Assembly (NCBI GenBank): GCA_013396755.1
Contig: VWZF01002965.1
Location: 131,941-195,940 of the forward strand
Length of the DNA stretch: 64,000 nt
From: Sclerurus mexicanus
Taxonomy: Eukaryota > Chordata > Aves > Passeriformes > Furnariidae
Reading direction: 5' to 3'
Each line of letters starts with the position of its first letter. Within the stretch, counting starts at the first letter, position 1. The notes beneath the pieces were generated by a model, which saw nothing but the letters and a program-made list of their open reading frames with translations, was not told the DNA's origin and ran no database searches. Both the position numbers and the translations under genes were made by a program. Shown here piece after piece: positions 1 to 13,300 of this stretch.

Positions 1-30
1 ACACCTAGCATCAAAGAAGAACAAATCAAG
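1..30 (+). CDS. PHAX: PHAX penultimate coding exon, 3' end
   Basis: The exon is cut by the window edge. It reads TPSIKEEQIK in phase 0 and is followed by donor GTAAAA at 31. It joins in frame to the exon at 1857. Confidence 0.85.
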
Positions 31-2126
31 GTAAAAATGTCAGGAGTGCAAATGATTGTCCAAATTTTTTTTTCCCCTACCAGAAATGTGATTGAAACTG
101 TCTCATAATTTCTAGGAAATTTAACTCTATATTAGAAAGGAACCAGCCTTTCACATTCAAAATACATGCAAAAAAAACCCCAAACAAACAAACAAACAAA
201 CAAAACAAACAAAAAAAAAACAAAAAACCCACCAACAAACAAAAACCCACATACACACAAAACAACCAAAAAAAAAAAAAAAAATCACAGATCAAGTTCT
301 TATGACTTTNAAAAAAAAAAAAGAAAAATCAAACCACCCAAAACCACCCAAAAATTGTTGAATTGCCACACACACTGGGCAGAGTAAGCTCGTTTTTACA
401 TATTGCCAGTCACAAAAACCTGTTAAGGAAGATGAGACTGTAGAGACCGAAGAGCTCAACATTGGATTTTCCTTTCTATGTTCCTTATAGGGCAGTGTTA
501 TACATGTTTTGTTTCTCCCTTTGGAGCTCTGTGTCATTGTGCATAGATTGAGTGGAGTTCTCTGTTATTAGTAAAGTATTTTTGTCCTATACAGCTCCAG
601 CTGTGGCACCAGACAGTATTTCTCATTAAATCAGACAGTGGTCTGAACCTCCTCTCATTTTTGGTGCTCACCAAGTAAGTTTTGTAAACCTGTGAATATT
701 ATTGCCTTTCTTTTTAGGGTATGAAATAAACTGAGATGGTATTTTCTTCCTTGAATTGAAACAACTTCAGGAGTTTTTTCATGGCATTTGCCACTCTAAT
801 ATAAAGGTTTTGCTAAAAGAAAGTCTCATTTATTTTGCTTGTAGGTGGCTACAGCTCATCGCTCTGTAAACCATCCTAGCATCTGGTAGTGGGAATTGAG
901 AAACAAATTGACATATGTTGTGATTGTCTGGTTTATATTTGGAGGGAAAAAAAAGGGAGAAAAATCCCAACATTCTTTCATAGCTTACAGTGGTCACAAA
1001 AACTTAAAAAGTTGAAAGTTGATCACTTTACCCTATTAGGAAAAAAAAATAGATTGCTTTTCTGTAGCTCTTCCATGCCCTTGTAATTGTGTGTCTCATT
1101 CTTCTCTTGCTGCTACTGGCAAGCATCTAATAAAATGTCATTTTTGACTCAAAGAAATAGCATTTGTCATACAAACCTGTGGAAAAAGTATGTGCAGTCC
1201 TGTCATTCTGGAGGTTGTCACAGGTGCAGCTCTCACAGACTTGCATCTCCCCAGCAGTTGGCTTTCAGGTTTTGGGGAGAGGGAAAAAAGCATTAAAGCT
1301 CCCTGTATGCAATTTATGTTATTTTAAAAAGCAGGCAGGGGAGGAAAGGCATGCAGCAGCATTTAGCACTGATGCAGAATGCAGGACACTTGTTACAGTC
1401 ATGTTTTACAGTAGAAAAGAGGTTATTTGGGTCGCAGAGTGTTTGACAGTAAAGATCATGAGACCTGGAGTCAAATTTCAATTGTGGACGAAAGTTTCCT
1501 TGAGTTGTCTTAGAATCTTTGGTCATATTTTGTCTGCAGGTCCCTTTGTATGGCAGTACAACCCCCTGGACTGCCATCCATTCCTCCCAGTTTTGTGTCA
1601 CCACCAAAAAATTCAAAATTAAAACTTATTGATACATATACTTTGAGATTGGTGAGAAATTATGTAATAAAATTATTTATGGGGAATTTTCCCTAAGTGC
1701 AGTCTATTCACATACTTCTGCTACTAATAACATGTAGCTTAGTTAAGTATTGACCAGAATTCGTAATAAATTTTTCTTTTTACTTTACATTTTAGGAAAT
1801 ACTACTAAAATTAATGTGCCAAACTTTTTGGTGTTCTCTTTTTTTTTTCTCTCAAGGAAATATTCTATCTGGAAAACCAAAAGGAGTATGAAAACAAAAA
1901 AGCTGCCAAGAAGAGAAGAATACAAGTTCTAGGGAAGAAGATGAAAAAAGCCATTAAAGGGCTTAACCTGCAAGAATATGATGATGCATCTCGTGAGACT
2001 TTTGCTAGTGATACAAATGAGGCTCTGGCTTCCCTGGATGATCTGCAGGAGGGGCATCATGAAGCAAAGATGGAACCTGAAGATATTATTGAAATTGACA
2101 ACGCTCATGATTTGGAGATCTTCTAG
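1..2126 (+). CDS. PHAX: PHAX, phosphorylated adaptor for RNA export (3' part only; two coding segments 1-30 and 1857-2126)
   Basis: PHAX bridges the nuclear cap-binding complex and the exportin CRM1 so that m7G-capped U snRNAs leave the nucleus; this role is known for the family. Only the C-terminal 99 residues are in the window. The first segment (1-30) reads TPSIKEEQIK and stops at a GTAAAA donor. The second (1857-2126, after a TTTCTCTCAAG acceptor) continues in phase 0 with EIFYLENQKEYENKKAAKKR and ends DNAHDLEIF-stop. From memory, the human C-terminus is closely similar (IEENQ-type start, ASDTNEALASLD core, HDLDIF-like end). The RNA-binding domain and export signals are upstream, outside the window. 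The tail is a basic stretch (KKAAKKRR, then KKMKKAIK) followed by an acidic, probably disordered end. The gene runs the same way as LMNB1 downstream. Confidence 0.93.
31..1856 (+). other. PHAX: PHAX last intron
   Basis: The intron is bounded by GTAAAA and TTTCTCTCAAG. It holds a (CAAA)n/A-rich stretch at about 176-292 and one ambiguous base at 310 beside an A run. Open frames inside it are low-complexity or chance, and no gene was seen. Confidence 0.85.
176..292. repeat. CAAA-type simple repeat grading into A-rich DNA
   Basis: Repeated CAAA units run into A tracts with short CCCA interruptions. The lysine/threonine-rich frame across it is a product of the repeat. Confidence 0.85.
1857..2126 (+). 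CDS. PHAX: PHAX terminal coding exon
   Basis: There are 89 codons plus TAG at 2124-2126. The start is set by the acceptor AG at 1855-1856, which keeps phase 0 with the exon ending at 30. The basic segment KKAAKKRR is followed by the ETFASDTNEALASLDD stretch and an acidic end, a composition expected of the PHAX tail. Confidence 0.93.
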   Translation, partial: EIFYLENQKEYENKKAAKKRRIQVLGKKMKKAIKGLNLQEYDDASRETFASDTNEALASLDDLQEGHHEAKMEPEDIIEIDNAHDLEIF

Positions 2127-3909
2127 TTATTAATGTTATTGATAACAAAGTCTCTGTAAAACATATTAAGAGAGCCTTTCTTACAATCCCATGGCTTCTT
2201 GTTTTTGTAAGCTGCAGAAAACCATGGGAAATATTTGATGCTGAAGAACAGGATATAATTCTTAGCTAAATTTAACAGCATGAAAGACTTTAATTGCCCT
2301 AGTATTTGTTTGCTGAGTGCTTGGAAACTGTTAAGATTTTTCTAGATAACAGCCCTGCATCACCACATTTGTTCCTTTGGAAATTTTTTTAGTCACATGT
2401 TAGGTTTAGGAATTAAGGCTGTGTTTTAACCAAATATTTCACATTTAATTTGCTGAAGCTAACAAAAGTCATCAAGTGAGCTGTGCTTCTCACTACAGTT
2501 GAACATCAAAAACAGTATAAAGTTAGTCTGGAAGTAAAATCATATATTCTTAATGTGGCAGTGTGTTAACAAGAGCAGTATTTATAGTATTAAGACCTGT
2601 AAAAACAGATTGGTTTGTGAAATAAGTTTTAGTGGTCAGTCACCTTTGAATGACAACCTTGTAAATAAGCAGTATTGAGCAATGTATGTTTTAGATTTCT
2701 GCAGCATTTTTATCCTTTGTACTCTTAATAGTGGTTTCAGCTTCCTAGCCATTCATCTAAACATTTTCCATGGTGAGACACACACGCAACTTACTTTTGT
2801 TGGATCTTTTTGTTTGAAGACAAATATAACTGATTGCTTTCTGAGTAGAGAGATTTTACAGAGCTGTGTTTCCCCTCAAGGGTCTGTACACTGCACGTGC
2901 AGATACAAACCCTTTACCCTGCAATTCTTGTTCCTGTCCTTCTCCCATGTGTTATAGGATAATGTGCAGCTTTCAGAAGATTTTAACTTTTTCTGTGCTA
3001 ATTCTTAAGAAAACAATACAGAAGGGGATTTTTTTTTACTTGATTCAGAAGACTGTCATGTATGTAGTTTGTAAGTTCAGTTGATGACAATTTTTATGTT
3101 GAATGTTGTTTTTAATATAGCTGGAGAACATGTGCAACACTGATATGTATGATGTCTAAAATACTTTTATCACTAATAAGTTGTGGGCTTTCTGTGACTA
3201 GACATTATTTTCCAGTATAAAACATTTCTGAAATATTACTGAATGAATTCACTTTCAACCCAGTTTCTGCACATCAGTTTTGTTCACTTGGAGTCCTTGA
3301 ATTTCAGAAGGAAAGGAAAGCATAGCACTAAAATAATGAAGTTATAATAGTGAACAATGCAGTATTGTCAAGAGCTGATGTTTAAGGAACTGCAGCATTT
3401 GAAGAAAGATTTCTTACACATAAAACTTATTCCATTATCTGCTTTACTAAATTGAATTAGAATTTTGACTTTTTCCTTTTTTCTGTTCTTGTGTTCTGTT
3501 CTGTTTTTAAAGTTACTCATCAGATGTGCAGCATGCCTTCCCCGGTAGTAGTTGCTCTGCCTGAAATAACAGAAGTTTTTGGTTTTTTGTTCATGAAATT
3601 TCCATTTCTTTGATGGTCAGAGTACTAAATGATAACTCATGGAAGAGAAATAGAATTTTGTACTGTTTAATTGCTTTGGGGCTACAGCATTTGATCCTGG
3701 TTTTAGGAACTGCTTGGGGATGTCTTAACCATTTTTTGGATACAATCAGCGCATTTTAATGTTGGCTTGAGCAAATTTTTTATTGTTATGTAATTTGCAC
3801 TTTTTGGGGCTTTTTTAGTGTTAATATTTTTAATGTTGATTTCCCAGGTAAGGGGTACTGAAACAATGTGTGAAGTGTCCTCTTTAGCAAAAGGAAGGCA
3901 ATACAGACA
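2127..3909 (+). other. PHAX: PHAX 3' untranslated / downstream region
   Basis: This AT-rich sequence has no supported coding region. I find no canonical AATAAA or ATTAAA here. Weak variants exist, for example TATAAA at 3216-3221 and AATAAG near 3173. The first canonical AATAAA downstream is at 5118-5123, beyond a CR1 copy, so the true 3' end cannot be fixed from sequence. Confidence 0.6.
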
Positions 3910-4389
3910 ATCTATTAGAGAGGGTCCAAAGGAGGGACATGAGGATGGGGTAGGGTCTGGAGGGGAAGTCGTATAAGGAGGGGCTGCAGGCACTTGGTCT
4001 GTTCAGCCTGGAGGAGACTGAAGGGAGATCTCCTTGGGGTCTTCAGCATCTTCAAAAGGGGCAGGCACTGAACTCTTCACTCTGGGGACCAGGGACAGCA
4101 CCCAGGGAATGGCTGGAGCTGTGTCAGGGCAGGGTCAGGTTGGATATTGGGGAAAAGGTTCTTCCCCCAGAAGGTGGTGGATTGGGAAAAGGTTCTTTCC
4201 CCAGAGGGTGGTGGGCACTGACCAGGCTCCCCAGGGCAGTGGGCACAGCACCAAGGCTGCCAGAGCTCCAGGAGGGTTTGGGTGATGCTCTCATGGACAG
4301 AGTAGAATTGTTGGGGTGTCTGTGCAGGGTTAAGTGTTGGACTCAGTGATCCTGGTGGGTCCCTTCCAACTCAGTGTATTCTGTGATTC
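3910..4389 (+). mobile_element. CR1 LINE, 3'-end fragment
   Basis: CR1 landmarks occur in order: AGGGTCCAAAGGAGGGACATGA, GTTCAGCCTGGAGGAGACTGA, GGTGGGCACTG, GATCCTGGTGGGTCCCTTCC, and a terminal TTCTGTGATTC matching the CR1 3' octamer repeat. It is 5'-truncated, as most avian CR1 copies are. An internal 34-bp unit is tandemly doubled (4151-4184 and 4185 onward). Confidence 0.9.
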
Positions 4390-5117
4390 AGTTTCCTCCC
4401 AGTGTCTGACCTCTGCTTATCTCGTGGCTTTCCTCTATTTTCTTTGGCTTTAAACAGAGTCCTTTCAAAAGTAAGCCAGTTCAAAATGGCAAGTAACTAA
4501 ATTCTGCTGCCCTGTTTCTCACCAGTGTTTTCTGTGTCTTTGGTATGAAAAGGGTCAAGTAATAAGCAGCACCAGTTTTTGTCTAACACCACACTTGGGC
4601 TTTGGTGGGTTGGTGGAGCCACGGGGCTGGTCCTCCCGTCTCCATCCTGGCACAGACCCCTGGGATGCAGCTGCAATGTCCACACCATGACTCCTGGCAG
4701 GGTCTGGGGCTTGTGCCAGAAGTCCTTGGGCTGAGCACAGGCAGCGCTGGTGCAGAGCAACCCAATCTGGTGCCCTAAATCTGGATGAGAGAACAGCGAT
4801 TTTTGGTATCACTGGAAAAAAGTAATTTATTAATCATTCAGTTTTACAGTGGATCTTTAAAGCATCACTCAAAGTATTCAACTGCAACATTACACATTCT
4901 TCCCCTTCCAAGCAGATGATCTCATGAGAATGTTTTTATGTCCTTCAGGCTTATGAGCTGCTTTTGCCACATTTCTCCAGCAGGCACAGAATGACCCAGT
5001 GCAAGGTATAAAGGCGATGGGAAGGGAGATGATTGCATTAATTATGACAATTCCTGTTACAGAGAGGTTGAATTCCTTTTGCTTTGTCAGAGTAAAGGTG
5101 TAAAGGGTATACTGGTT

Positions 5118-5123
5118 AATAAA
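5118..5123 (+). terminator. AATAAA polyadenylation signal candidate downstream of PHAX
   Basis: This is the first canonical plus-strand AATAAA after the PHAX stop, 3.0 kb downstream. It would place the CR1 copy inside the PHAX 3' UTR. Use of the site is not shown by sequence alone. Confidence 0.3.
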
Positions 5124-6395
5124 TACTGAGTTTTTTTAAAAGGTGTTTTTTATCTTTCATAAAACTTGAGTATGACACCCCTCATTACTCAGCCCCTTAA
5201 CTTGGGCCGTCCTAAGATTCAGAGGAATCCTGTCAAAAGCCCTTTATTTTGATGTACAGAGGAGAATTTGTGGCTCAGGTGAACACAGAATTACTTGGTG
5301 CCCTACTCATGTTCCTAATTCTTACTGGGCAGCAGCACCTCAAGGATTTCTGAACATCAGCAGTTTCTGAACCACTGTGGTACTTCAGCATTTGGAAAGG
5401 ACGTATTTGAAGATTTCTCATCCCTGATAGTTGCCACTTCTTTAGAGCTGTGGGAGGAACACTCAGCTGTGATAGATTTAATATGTCCTAGCCAAAAACA
5501 TTTCTAGAATCACAAATATCTTGACCTAAATACTGACAAACATGAGAAATGTGTATCTGAATTTATAGCAGGAGACTCTACACTTAAGTTAGCTCTTCAA
5601 GGTACTACCTTTTAGATTGGTTGGGTTTTTGCTTCTTTTGCTGGAGCAGAGAGATTAATTTTTATTTAGAGTTATTTTTTATTATTTAGAATATTGTTTA
5701 TTTTATTGTTTAAAAAAGCAAAACATTTTTGTACCATTAAATAACTACAGAAAAAAAAAATCCTTACCTTGAAAACTTTTCCCCAGGAAAAAAAATTGGT
5801 TTACTTCTTTTTCCTTGAAAACTTGTTAGTGATTCAGAATACCAGCATTGTTTAAAACATCATCCCCTTGAAAGATATTCTCATTTTTCTGCAGAAGTTG
5901 CATATTTTTTAATTTGTCACTTGGACTTTTCATTTGTTCCATTAGATGTTTTTTGGTTGAGTTTTTCCTAAATGATAATACAATTTTTACACTTGTTTAG
6001 TTACCACTGATGAGTTTTGCACTTCAACTTTTGCCTTCAACCACTGGAATGAATGCCTTTATTCAGAACTGGCTGAAATAGATACAGGGTTTCTGAAATC
6101 CAAAACACTATTCCTTCTTAGGGGACCAGGAGAGATGTGGACACGGAACCAAAAGAAAAGCATCCAGGAAAAAATAAGTGCCTTGGGAAATTTTAACTGC
6201 TGATACCCTCACACATTCCCATGTTTCCAGATGTTGGGCAACTCTTGATTGCTCTTGCATGCAGAGAAAATCATGACCTGGGTTTTTTTTTTTTCCTCTT
6301 ATGAACAGTCTGGAACAGAATAGTATGCAATTGTTGTGTGGACTATTATATTTTCAGAGAAAAAAAAGTAAAATAAAAATTTTAAAAAAATACCC

Positions 6396-6455
6396 TCCCC
6401 CCCCCCAAAAAAAAAAACACAAAAAAAAAACCCAAACAACCCAAACAAAACAAAA
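6396..6455. repeat. C/A-rich low-complexity tract
   Basis: A run of C is followed by A-rich blocks with CCC and AAC interruptions. It is low-complexity sequence only. Confidence 0.8.
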
Positions 6456-9400
6456 ATATCCCACACAACTTGCCTTAATGTTGACCTGCTATGCTTGATC
6501 ATGAATATGAGACCCCAAAATATTTTGGACTCAAAACTTTGATGGAAAATCAGAATGTCCATATAGATCTGCAGGAGACAGGTAGCAGCCCAATCCTGTA
6601 TTATCTTTTGTCCTTATAAAGACATTGTTATGACCCACCTTACCTTTTTTTTTGTTTGTTTTTTAACTTTTTAAAGCAGTACTCCCATTTCTCTGCCTAA
6701 CTAATATACAAATACACCACACTTTCCTAGCAGGTATAAATTATTCCCGAGTCTGTACAGTGAACTAAGATTATCTGAAGGAAGTATTTGTGATCTACAG
6801 TCCCTGACACTTTTTAAAAGAAAAGGAGACAAATGCAGAAAGATTCTCATGAGCCCTCAGGAAAAGTCTGCTGAAGATCTAAGTGAAGCTGATGTAAATG
6901 AAGGTATAAAATAAATAACAAACTCCAGAGTGGTTATAGGTGGTTCCAGCCATCCAAATTCTGTTCCTGTGGAGCTGTCAACCCAAACCTGACACATCTA
7001 AGAAGAGGAGTCACTTGATTTCGTCTCACAATTCACTTGCCATCTCCTCATTGCATAAATGCCAAATTGTCAAGCTCGAGGGGAAATCTAAAGAAAAAAA
7101 GCCTTAAATTTTGCAAGGGTTTGAGTATAAGTTTTCCAGAAAGTGTCTCTAATGTCCTGGATACCTGTTTGACTTTTGTCTTACATTATACAAACAGGTT
7201 TGTCTAGTGTAATGTTTGTCCAGATACTTTATTATTGTCTTTCAAAATATGGCATACTAAAGCTTTACTTTGGGTCCCTCCTTTGAAAAATGGGGCTTAT
7301 TCTAAGTTGCTGTATCCTCACATTCTATTTTGTACAGGACTAACTCTATTAGATCCAATGGACAGAACGTATTTTCAAAGCTGTAGGTACCTTAGTAGAA
7401 ATACAAAAATGACATGGAAACAAATCAGAAGGGCTTTAAAGATTTCCACGTAATTACTGTCTGTTTAGTTCTGTGTACGTAGAAATACCACATTTCAAAA
7501 GTGTTATTTTTCCTTAAGTAGTCTCAAATCTAAAAGAGTTGTGTTTATATTTACTTAGGACAATATATAAAATATATCTGGCACCTTGTTGTTTCTCCCT
7601 GAAGAACTTCTGTGACAGTGGATAAAGATCTATGCTTGATACAACCTTCTTTTCTGAACAAGAATGAGCTAATGCATCATTGCTACTAATGCTGAGAGAG
7701 TCTATTTCCATGCTCTGAGAACATGAAACATGTTGTCCTGTCTGTTTTTGTTTGTTTTTTATTTTTAATGTTATTCCTCTGGGCTGCTTTCTGCAAACTG
7801 CTCAGTTTCTTACATTATCCAGATGTTCCCCAATGAAAGGCATTCTAATATTAGTTTCTGTGCAGGAACATCTTCAGTACCTCTCAAAAGACTGGAGTCT
7901 TTTGCAGGATTGCAAGCCCCAATTTAGCCAACTTTGCACTACAGCTGCAAAGAGTAACCCTCCTCGCAGTTTTCAGAGTGATGGAATGAGAAGATCAGGG
8001 TGCCAAGCCAGCAGGAAAAGAAGGGGCTTTAGGATTCCCTGTCCTTCATAAGCAGGTAAGTGAACAGATGATGTTTTCTGGGGTTACTCCCCCTGCCCTC
8101 CCAGTCTGTGTGAGCTCTCAAGAATGCTCAGCAGCCAGCCCTGGCAGTGACCCCCACCAGGAGTTTCCTGCACATATGTCCAAAAGCACTTATGGGATAA
8201 GCAGCATGCCAAGGAGCCCAGCCCCTCAGCAAACCACTTCCCTTCCTATCTCCCTTCCTTCCTCCAAGCTCCAGGTTTGTTTTTTTGGGTGGTTTGTTTT
8301 TTTTTTTTCCAGCAGCCCCAAGGCACAAGGATCCTTAGCAGGGAAGTGATTTCACATGTGGAAGGGAGATGTCGACCTGCTGCAGTTTACCCTGTACAGC
8401 AGCCCCATAGAGAATAGACGAGTCTGTGAGTGTGAGACAAGCCATAGGGTAATTCCAAGAGTGAGCTCACCTGAACAGGTATAGAGCAGTTAAACAGAAG
8501 AGATTGAAGGGGACATAAAAGAAGTTGTTCATGTAACTAATATGTCGCTCTGCTGATACCCAAGATAGCAGCAGATATCCATAGTCCCTGCCCAAGGAAT
8601 ATCAAAGGACACTCCTTTGTCCTTTCTGGAGCTTCTAAGAGCTGCCAATTCTATGTAACAAATCTTATAAACTGGAACTGATAATACAGCTAAACCATCA
8701 CTGTAAAATTACTTTATCTGAGTGATAAGTAGTAAAATAATTAAGATATTTTATTTTTTTATGAGGAAGTGAGTTTAAATGGGCAAACCCAGAAAATTCT
8801 TTTCTGAAGATGTAATTGCATGCAATTTTTAAACTGGAACATATCCACTGTGGTTCAGAAATTCCCAAAAATTACTAAAAGTAGATACATGTCCCTTGAT
8901 CTACCAGGTCAAGGTAAAGTATGTTGATGTTAACAAGTCAACACCTGGAACTTTTAACCTTTTAACAGAGAAGACCACAAGGTATGATTTAATGAGCCTC
9001 CTTAAAAAGCCTGTGAACTAGGTATAGTCTGCAGGTCAGAGTCTGCAAGTGTTAAGTACAAGTGTCCAGAGAAAGTTGTTCATTTCTGTGTACATACCAG
9101 GTCATAACACAGAAAACAAGGCTGTGCTACAGCTCTCGTTTCTTTATCAATCTTTGATTTGCACTGTGTAGAAAAGAGAGAAAAACATTTCCGCTGAAAC
9201 AAAACTGGAAAAGTAAACAATGATTTACTGCTGTGCTTTCTGTTCCCATTCTGAAGAATTTTAGAGTTCAAAATGTTGGCATTTGTGAAGTTGCACTGAG
9301 GCTGTTTAAGAAAGTTATTTTCAGAAAAAGTTGGGGGTTGAGTTTGGGTTTTTCTTTGGGTTTGGTTTTGGGTTTCTTTTTAATAACCCAGTTATTGTCT

Positions 9401-10268
9401 CTTTTTATCCACGAGTTCTGGTGGGAAGAGTATTTTTATTTGAGATATTTCACTAATACTCAGGGGAAGGGAAGAGGGCTTTAAGAGCAATATGTGAGAA
9501 AATGTCACCTGTAGGTTACCTGAACTCCTTTCATGGCTGTTCCTGCATTCCTTCATCCCTATGACTCTCCAGAATATTCATGCTATTCCTGTAGCATTGC
9601 TGATTGTCCACAGTTCCTTTTCCCTACAAAACTACAGCAAAATGTTTACCCCAGTTGTCTCTAAGGGTGATCAGTACAGAATGCAGACCCCTGGGCTATT
9701 TCAAGTGTTTCAAATCCATCACAGCAATAGTTTCTACCTTTTCTACTGTAGAATATTTTGGAGAGTCGGACCTTTAAGGAGGTGGAGTTCAGTTTACTCC
9801 CCGTTGCTGGAGAAAAGGGAAAACATTAAGGGTGACAAAGTGTTTGAAAGCTTTCAGAGGTCATTCAGACCTAAGAGAAACTGGGTGTATTTTGTTAAAC
9901 TGAAAACACACATAGCAAAGAGTCAGGTGTTTCAGGTTGAAGATGTGGGAATAAGACCAAACTAAGCAGTTGTGTTCTGCATGGAAATCCTCTGCAGGTG
10001 CTGGATAATGTCTGTGAATCAAGACTGAGGCAGCTAGGAAGCAATCTGGATCTGGTGTGTGCTGGGAGGACAAGCTTCCCCAGAGGAAAAGTAATGGAAG
10101 AAACAGCCATTTGTTGCCTATTGTCTGGAAACAGCTAAGGAGGTGCTATCAGCAGGACCTGGGGCCAAACTCAGTAAATGCTGTCCTAAAGTGATGCTGG
10201 GAGCTCACTGAAATCCAAATAGGGGCACTTGCCATATCCTTGGCTCAGCATGGACAGGAAAATGAAAA

Positions 10269-10312
10269 AGATAGATAGACAGACAAACAGATAGATAGAT
10301 AGACAGACAAAC
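10269..10312. repeat. (AGAT)n/(AGAC)n tetranucleotide microsatellite
   Basis: AGAT, AGAC and AAAC units alternate in two sub-blocks. It is a likely polymorphic short tandem repeat. Confidence 0.9.
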
Positions 10313-13300
10313 CTAATTTTTAAAAATGCTAACAAAGTGTGTCATCTCTCCCTTCCTCTAAGTGTTGCTCTGGCCCCAAACACTTCCTAGAGGACAGGCA
10401 CGGAAATAAATTACTCTCAAAAGGACCTGGCTGTGAGATTGTTTGTGCAGGTTGAATGTGCTTATCAGAGACCAGCAGTATTTACTTTTAGGAATAATAA
10501 TAATAATAAACAAGATAACATGTTAGCACTAGTCCGTGTTTCTGAGACGCTTCCTTGAAGGCAGTTTTATGATGTTTTGCTGTAGAGTTGTATTTTTTCA
10601 CCTTTAAATCTTAGATAATTATGCAAAAACTACCAGACAAGGAGGAAGGAATAATGAGTTTTCTGTCCTATAGAATGTAAATGGTCCTTTCAAGTTTAAA
10701 GAATTAACATCAATCAATCAATCAAGGTAATTATTAATTAGATTTTTAAGGTGTCTGTGTTTAGGATACGTCTTTGTCTAATACTTGGCAGTTGATTCAA
10801 AGTGAAGAATGAATTTTACCATGCAGGGTGAAGTGAATAAAAAATAAATTACTTCCTGATTCTTTCTTGGTTGTTCCTATTCAACATATTTTTCCAGGGT
10901 AATATTCTCAGATATTGGTATACAGAAGAGAAGGTGGTATTTTGCCATGGTATATTTAGGGGAAATCACAGGCAATAAAAATTAACTACATCCTGAAAAG
11001 AAAGGCACGGAAGAAAGCAACAGATTTTCTTGCTTTAGGTCTCCAGTCCAGGACTTTGGAGAGGATATCTTGCAAGTTCACTATCGCATATTTTCAGAAC
11101 TAAGTCATCTCTGCAAGATGTTCAAGCAATTTTTGGCACAAGGCCTGAAATAATTATTCATCTGTCTTTGAACTTTTGGAACCAGACGAGTAACTATTCA
11201 AGCCTTCGAGAAGGCTGGAAGATGAACAGATTCTTAAGAGATTTTTAGACTTCTAGAAAGCACTGGAGTTTTATTTTGCAGGCAGCATATCAATATCTTA
11301 GCAATTACCTTATTTGTATTACACTACTTTCTTTGTAAGAACCTATAGGAAGTACATTATCCTTTAAAAAAGCTTTGTTATCAAAAACTGTTCTTCCCAC
11401 TCACAAGCTACTACAAGGCATAGCACCTTTCATGCACGAGAGATAAGGTTTCTATCTGCTAAGCCTAAACTGTTTTTTTATCAGTAAGAATATTAACTCA
11501 AGCTGTTTTTCAGTACCCTTTGCAGCAGTTAACATTGTTTGCCATTTCAATAATGCCTCAAGAGAAGTAGAAAGTATTTACTTTTGCAAATGGGTGCAGA
11601 ATCAAATAAGAGCCTTTTATGAAACCCTGTCCTCTGCTGAGTAGAGTAGATCCCATTAAAGCTGGCATGGATGAGCAGTCATCTATCCCTGGATGGAATT
11701 TGGCCCTTTGTGAGATGCTGTTTGGAATTAATACCTAAATCTCTTAAACTAAGCTTTAGGATTCCAAAAATTCTTCATGTGCAAGGCAGCCAATTATCAG
11801 CGTAAAATAATATTACATATCATTGTAAAATAATTTCACAATGAACCAAGTAAAACTATGACCTAGTAGAAAACTAACAGAAGATCTGAAACTTACAAAG
11901 GTGTGATTTAAAATCACTGATTCCTTCCCTGTCCTGCTTAGAGAAATTTATAGATGTAGTGTGATTTTAAATGCATTTTCTAGTGGTTAAGCAAAAAGCA
12001 CTGTAGTGACCAAGCATCACATGTACACTCAGTGCAAAAATTAAACTGATTTGGGGAAATTAGTGCAAAGAGTCCTACACATTTGTGACAGCTAAGGTCC
12101 AAATTCCTAATAAGACACACAGAGGTATGATGACATTATCTGACAGAAAAGCAAAATGAAATAAAATACAGCAGCATGAATCTACAAGCACAGATATAGG
12201 GCTCCTTCAAAATAGCTGTAGGTAAAAAATTAAAAAAAAATTCTCATTACAGAACAAATATTCTTGTCTATAGTCAGTCCTTTGTTAATTTAGCAGCTGA
12301 GGGGACTGTTAGATAGCCAGCTTCTCCTGGGAACAAAACTGAGGTTTCAGAGAGCCACTACCTTGGAAATCCCACCCAGATCCAACAGCTCTTTCAAGAG
12401 GTATCCAACTCTCCCTAGGTACTGAGTGGTTCACAGACCACACCTGGGAGCAGAACTGCAGGAAGATCTCTTCCCCTCCCATGCCCACCACAGGAATTGT
12501 GATCCCCAAGCTGGAAGATCAGATCTGTATGGTTGATCCTTGGTTTATTTCATCTTAATTCTTTGTTCATGCTGAGGGAGAGAGCTGATTTTTCAGAAAA
12601 CTTGCTTGCTGAATGCTAGAGGCAAGAAAAAAAACATTATTTCAGTCACTGAAGTCAAATGGAAACAAACAACTCTTCATTTTCTGTAGTTGACTTTAGG
12701 GCACTCTGTTTAGTATGGATGTAGGGAAACTTCAAGAAGTCATTCTATGAGCAAAATGATTCTGTGAAAGGCAGTTATTAATGAAAATTATGGGGTTAGA
12801 TCACTGTCACTGAAGCACTGAGGATCTGGTCAATAAAGTTCTGCATCCTAGTACAGACCCGTCTTTCTGAATGATTTGTCCTTTACATATCTGTGCAAAC
12901 AAAGAGGTGTATGTGGTTCATTGCTGGTAAGAGAATCGTCCCCAGATCCCCTGAACTGTGGGGCTGCATCAGCACCAACAGAAACAAACATCCCCCTCAA
13001 GCAATCAGCACTGAGAGGCTGCCCTCTCATTTTCCACTGGCACTCAAAAGAAGAATGTTTATAATGATGTTAAAGTTAATTTCAAGGGTAAGAACCTACT
13101 AGTAATTCCTGCAGTTAATTCAAGCTCTATGCCCCTTCAATGCATGAAGTACCTTCTAATTCGTAGCAAATTCTGGACCAGAAAGGTTATTTACCTAGGT
13201 ACACCTCAACATTAACCTTCTTGGGTGGTGGGGGGCAGTAAGGATGGGAGACCCCCAAAACACAAAGACAGCTCCAATTTCCCCTTCCCCACCAAAACCA

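Noticed and set aside
77..295. Phe/Cys-rich small membrane-like protein on the minus strand
   Set aside because: It is the translation of the CAAA/poly-A repeat read backwards.
9333..9372. G-rich stretch as a G-quadruplex
   Set aside because: Loops are 8-9 bases, longer than the usual limit of 7.
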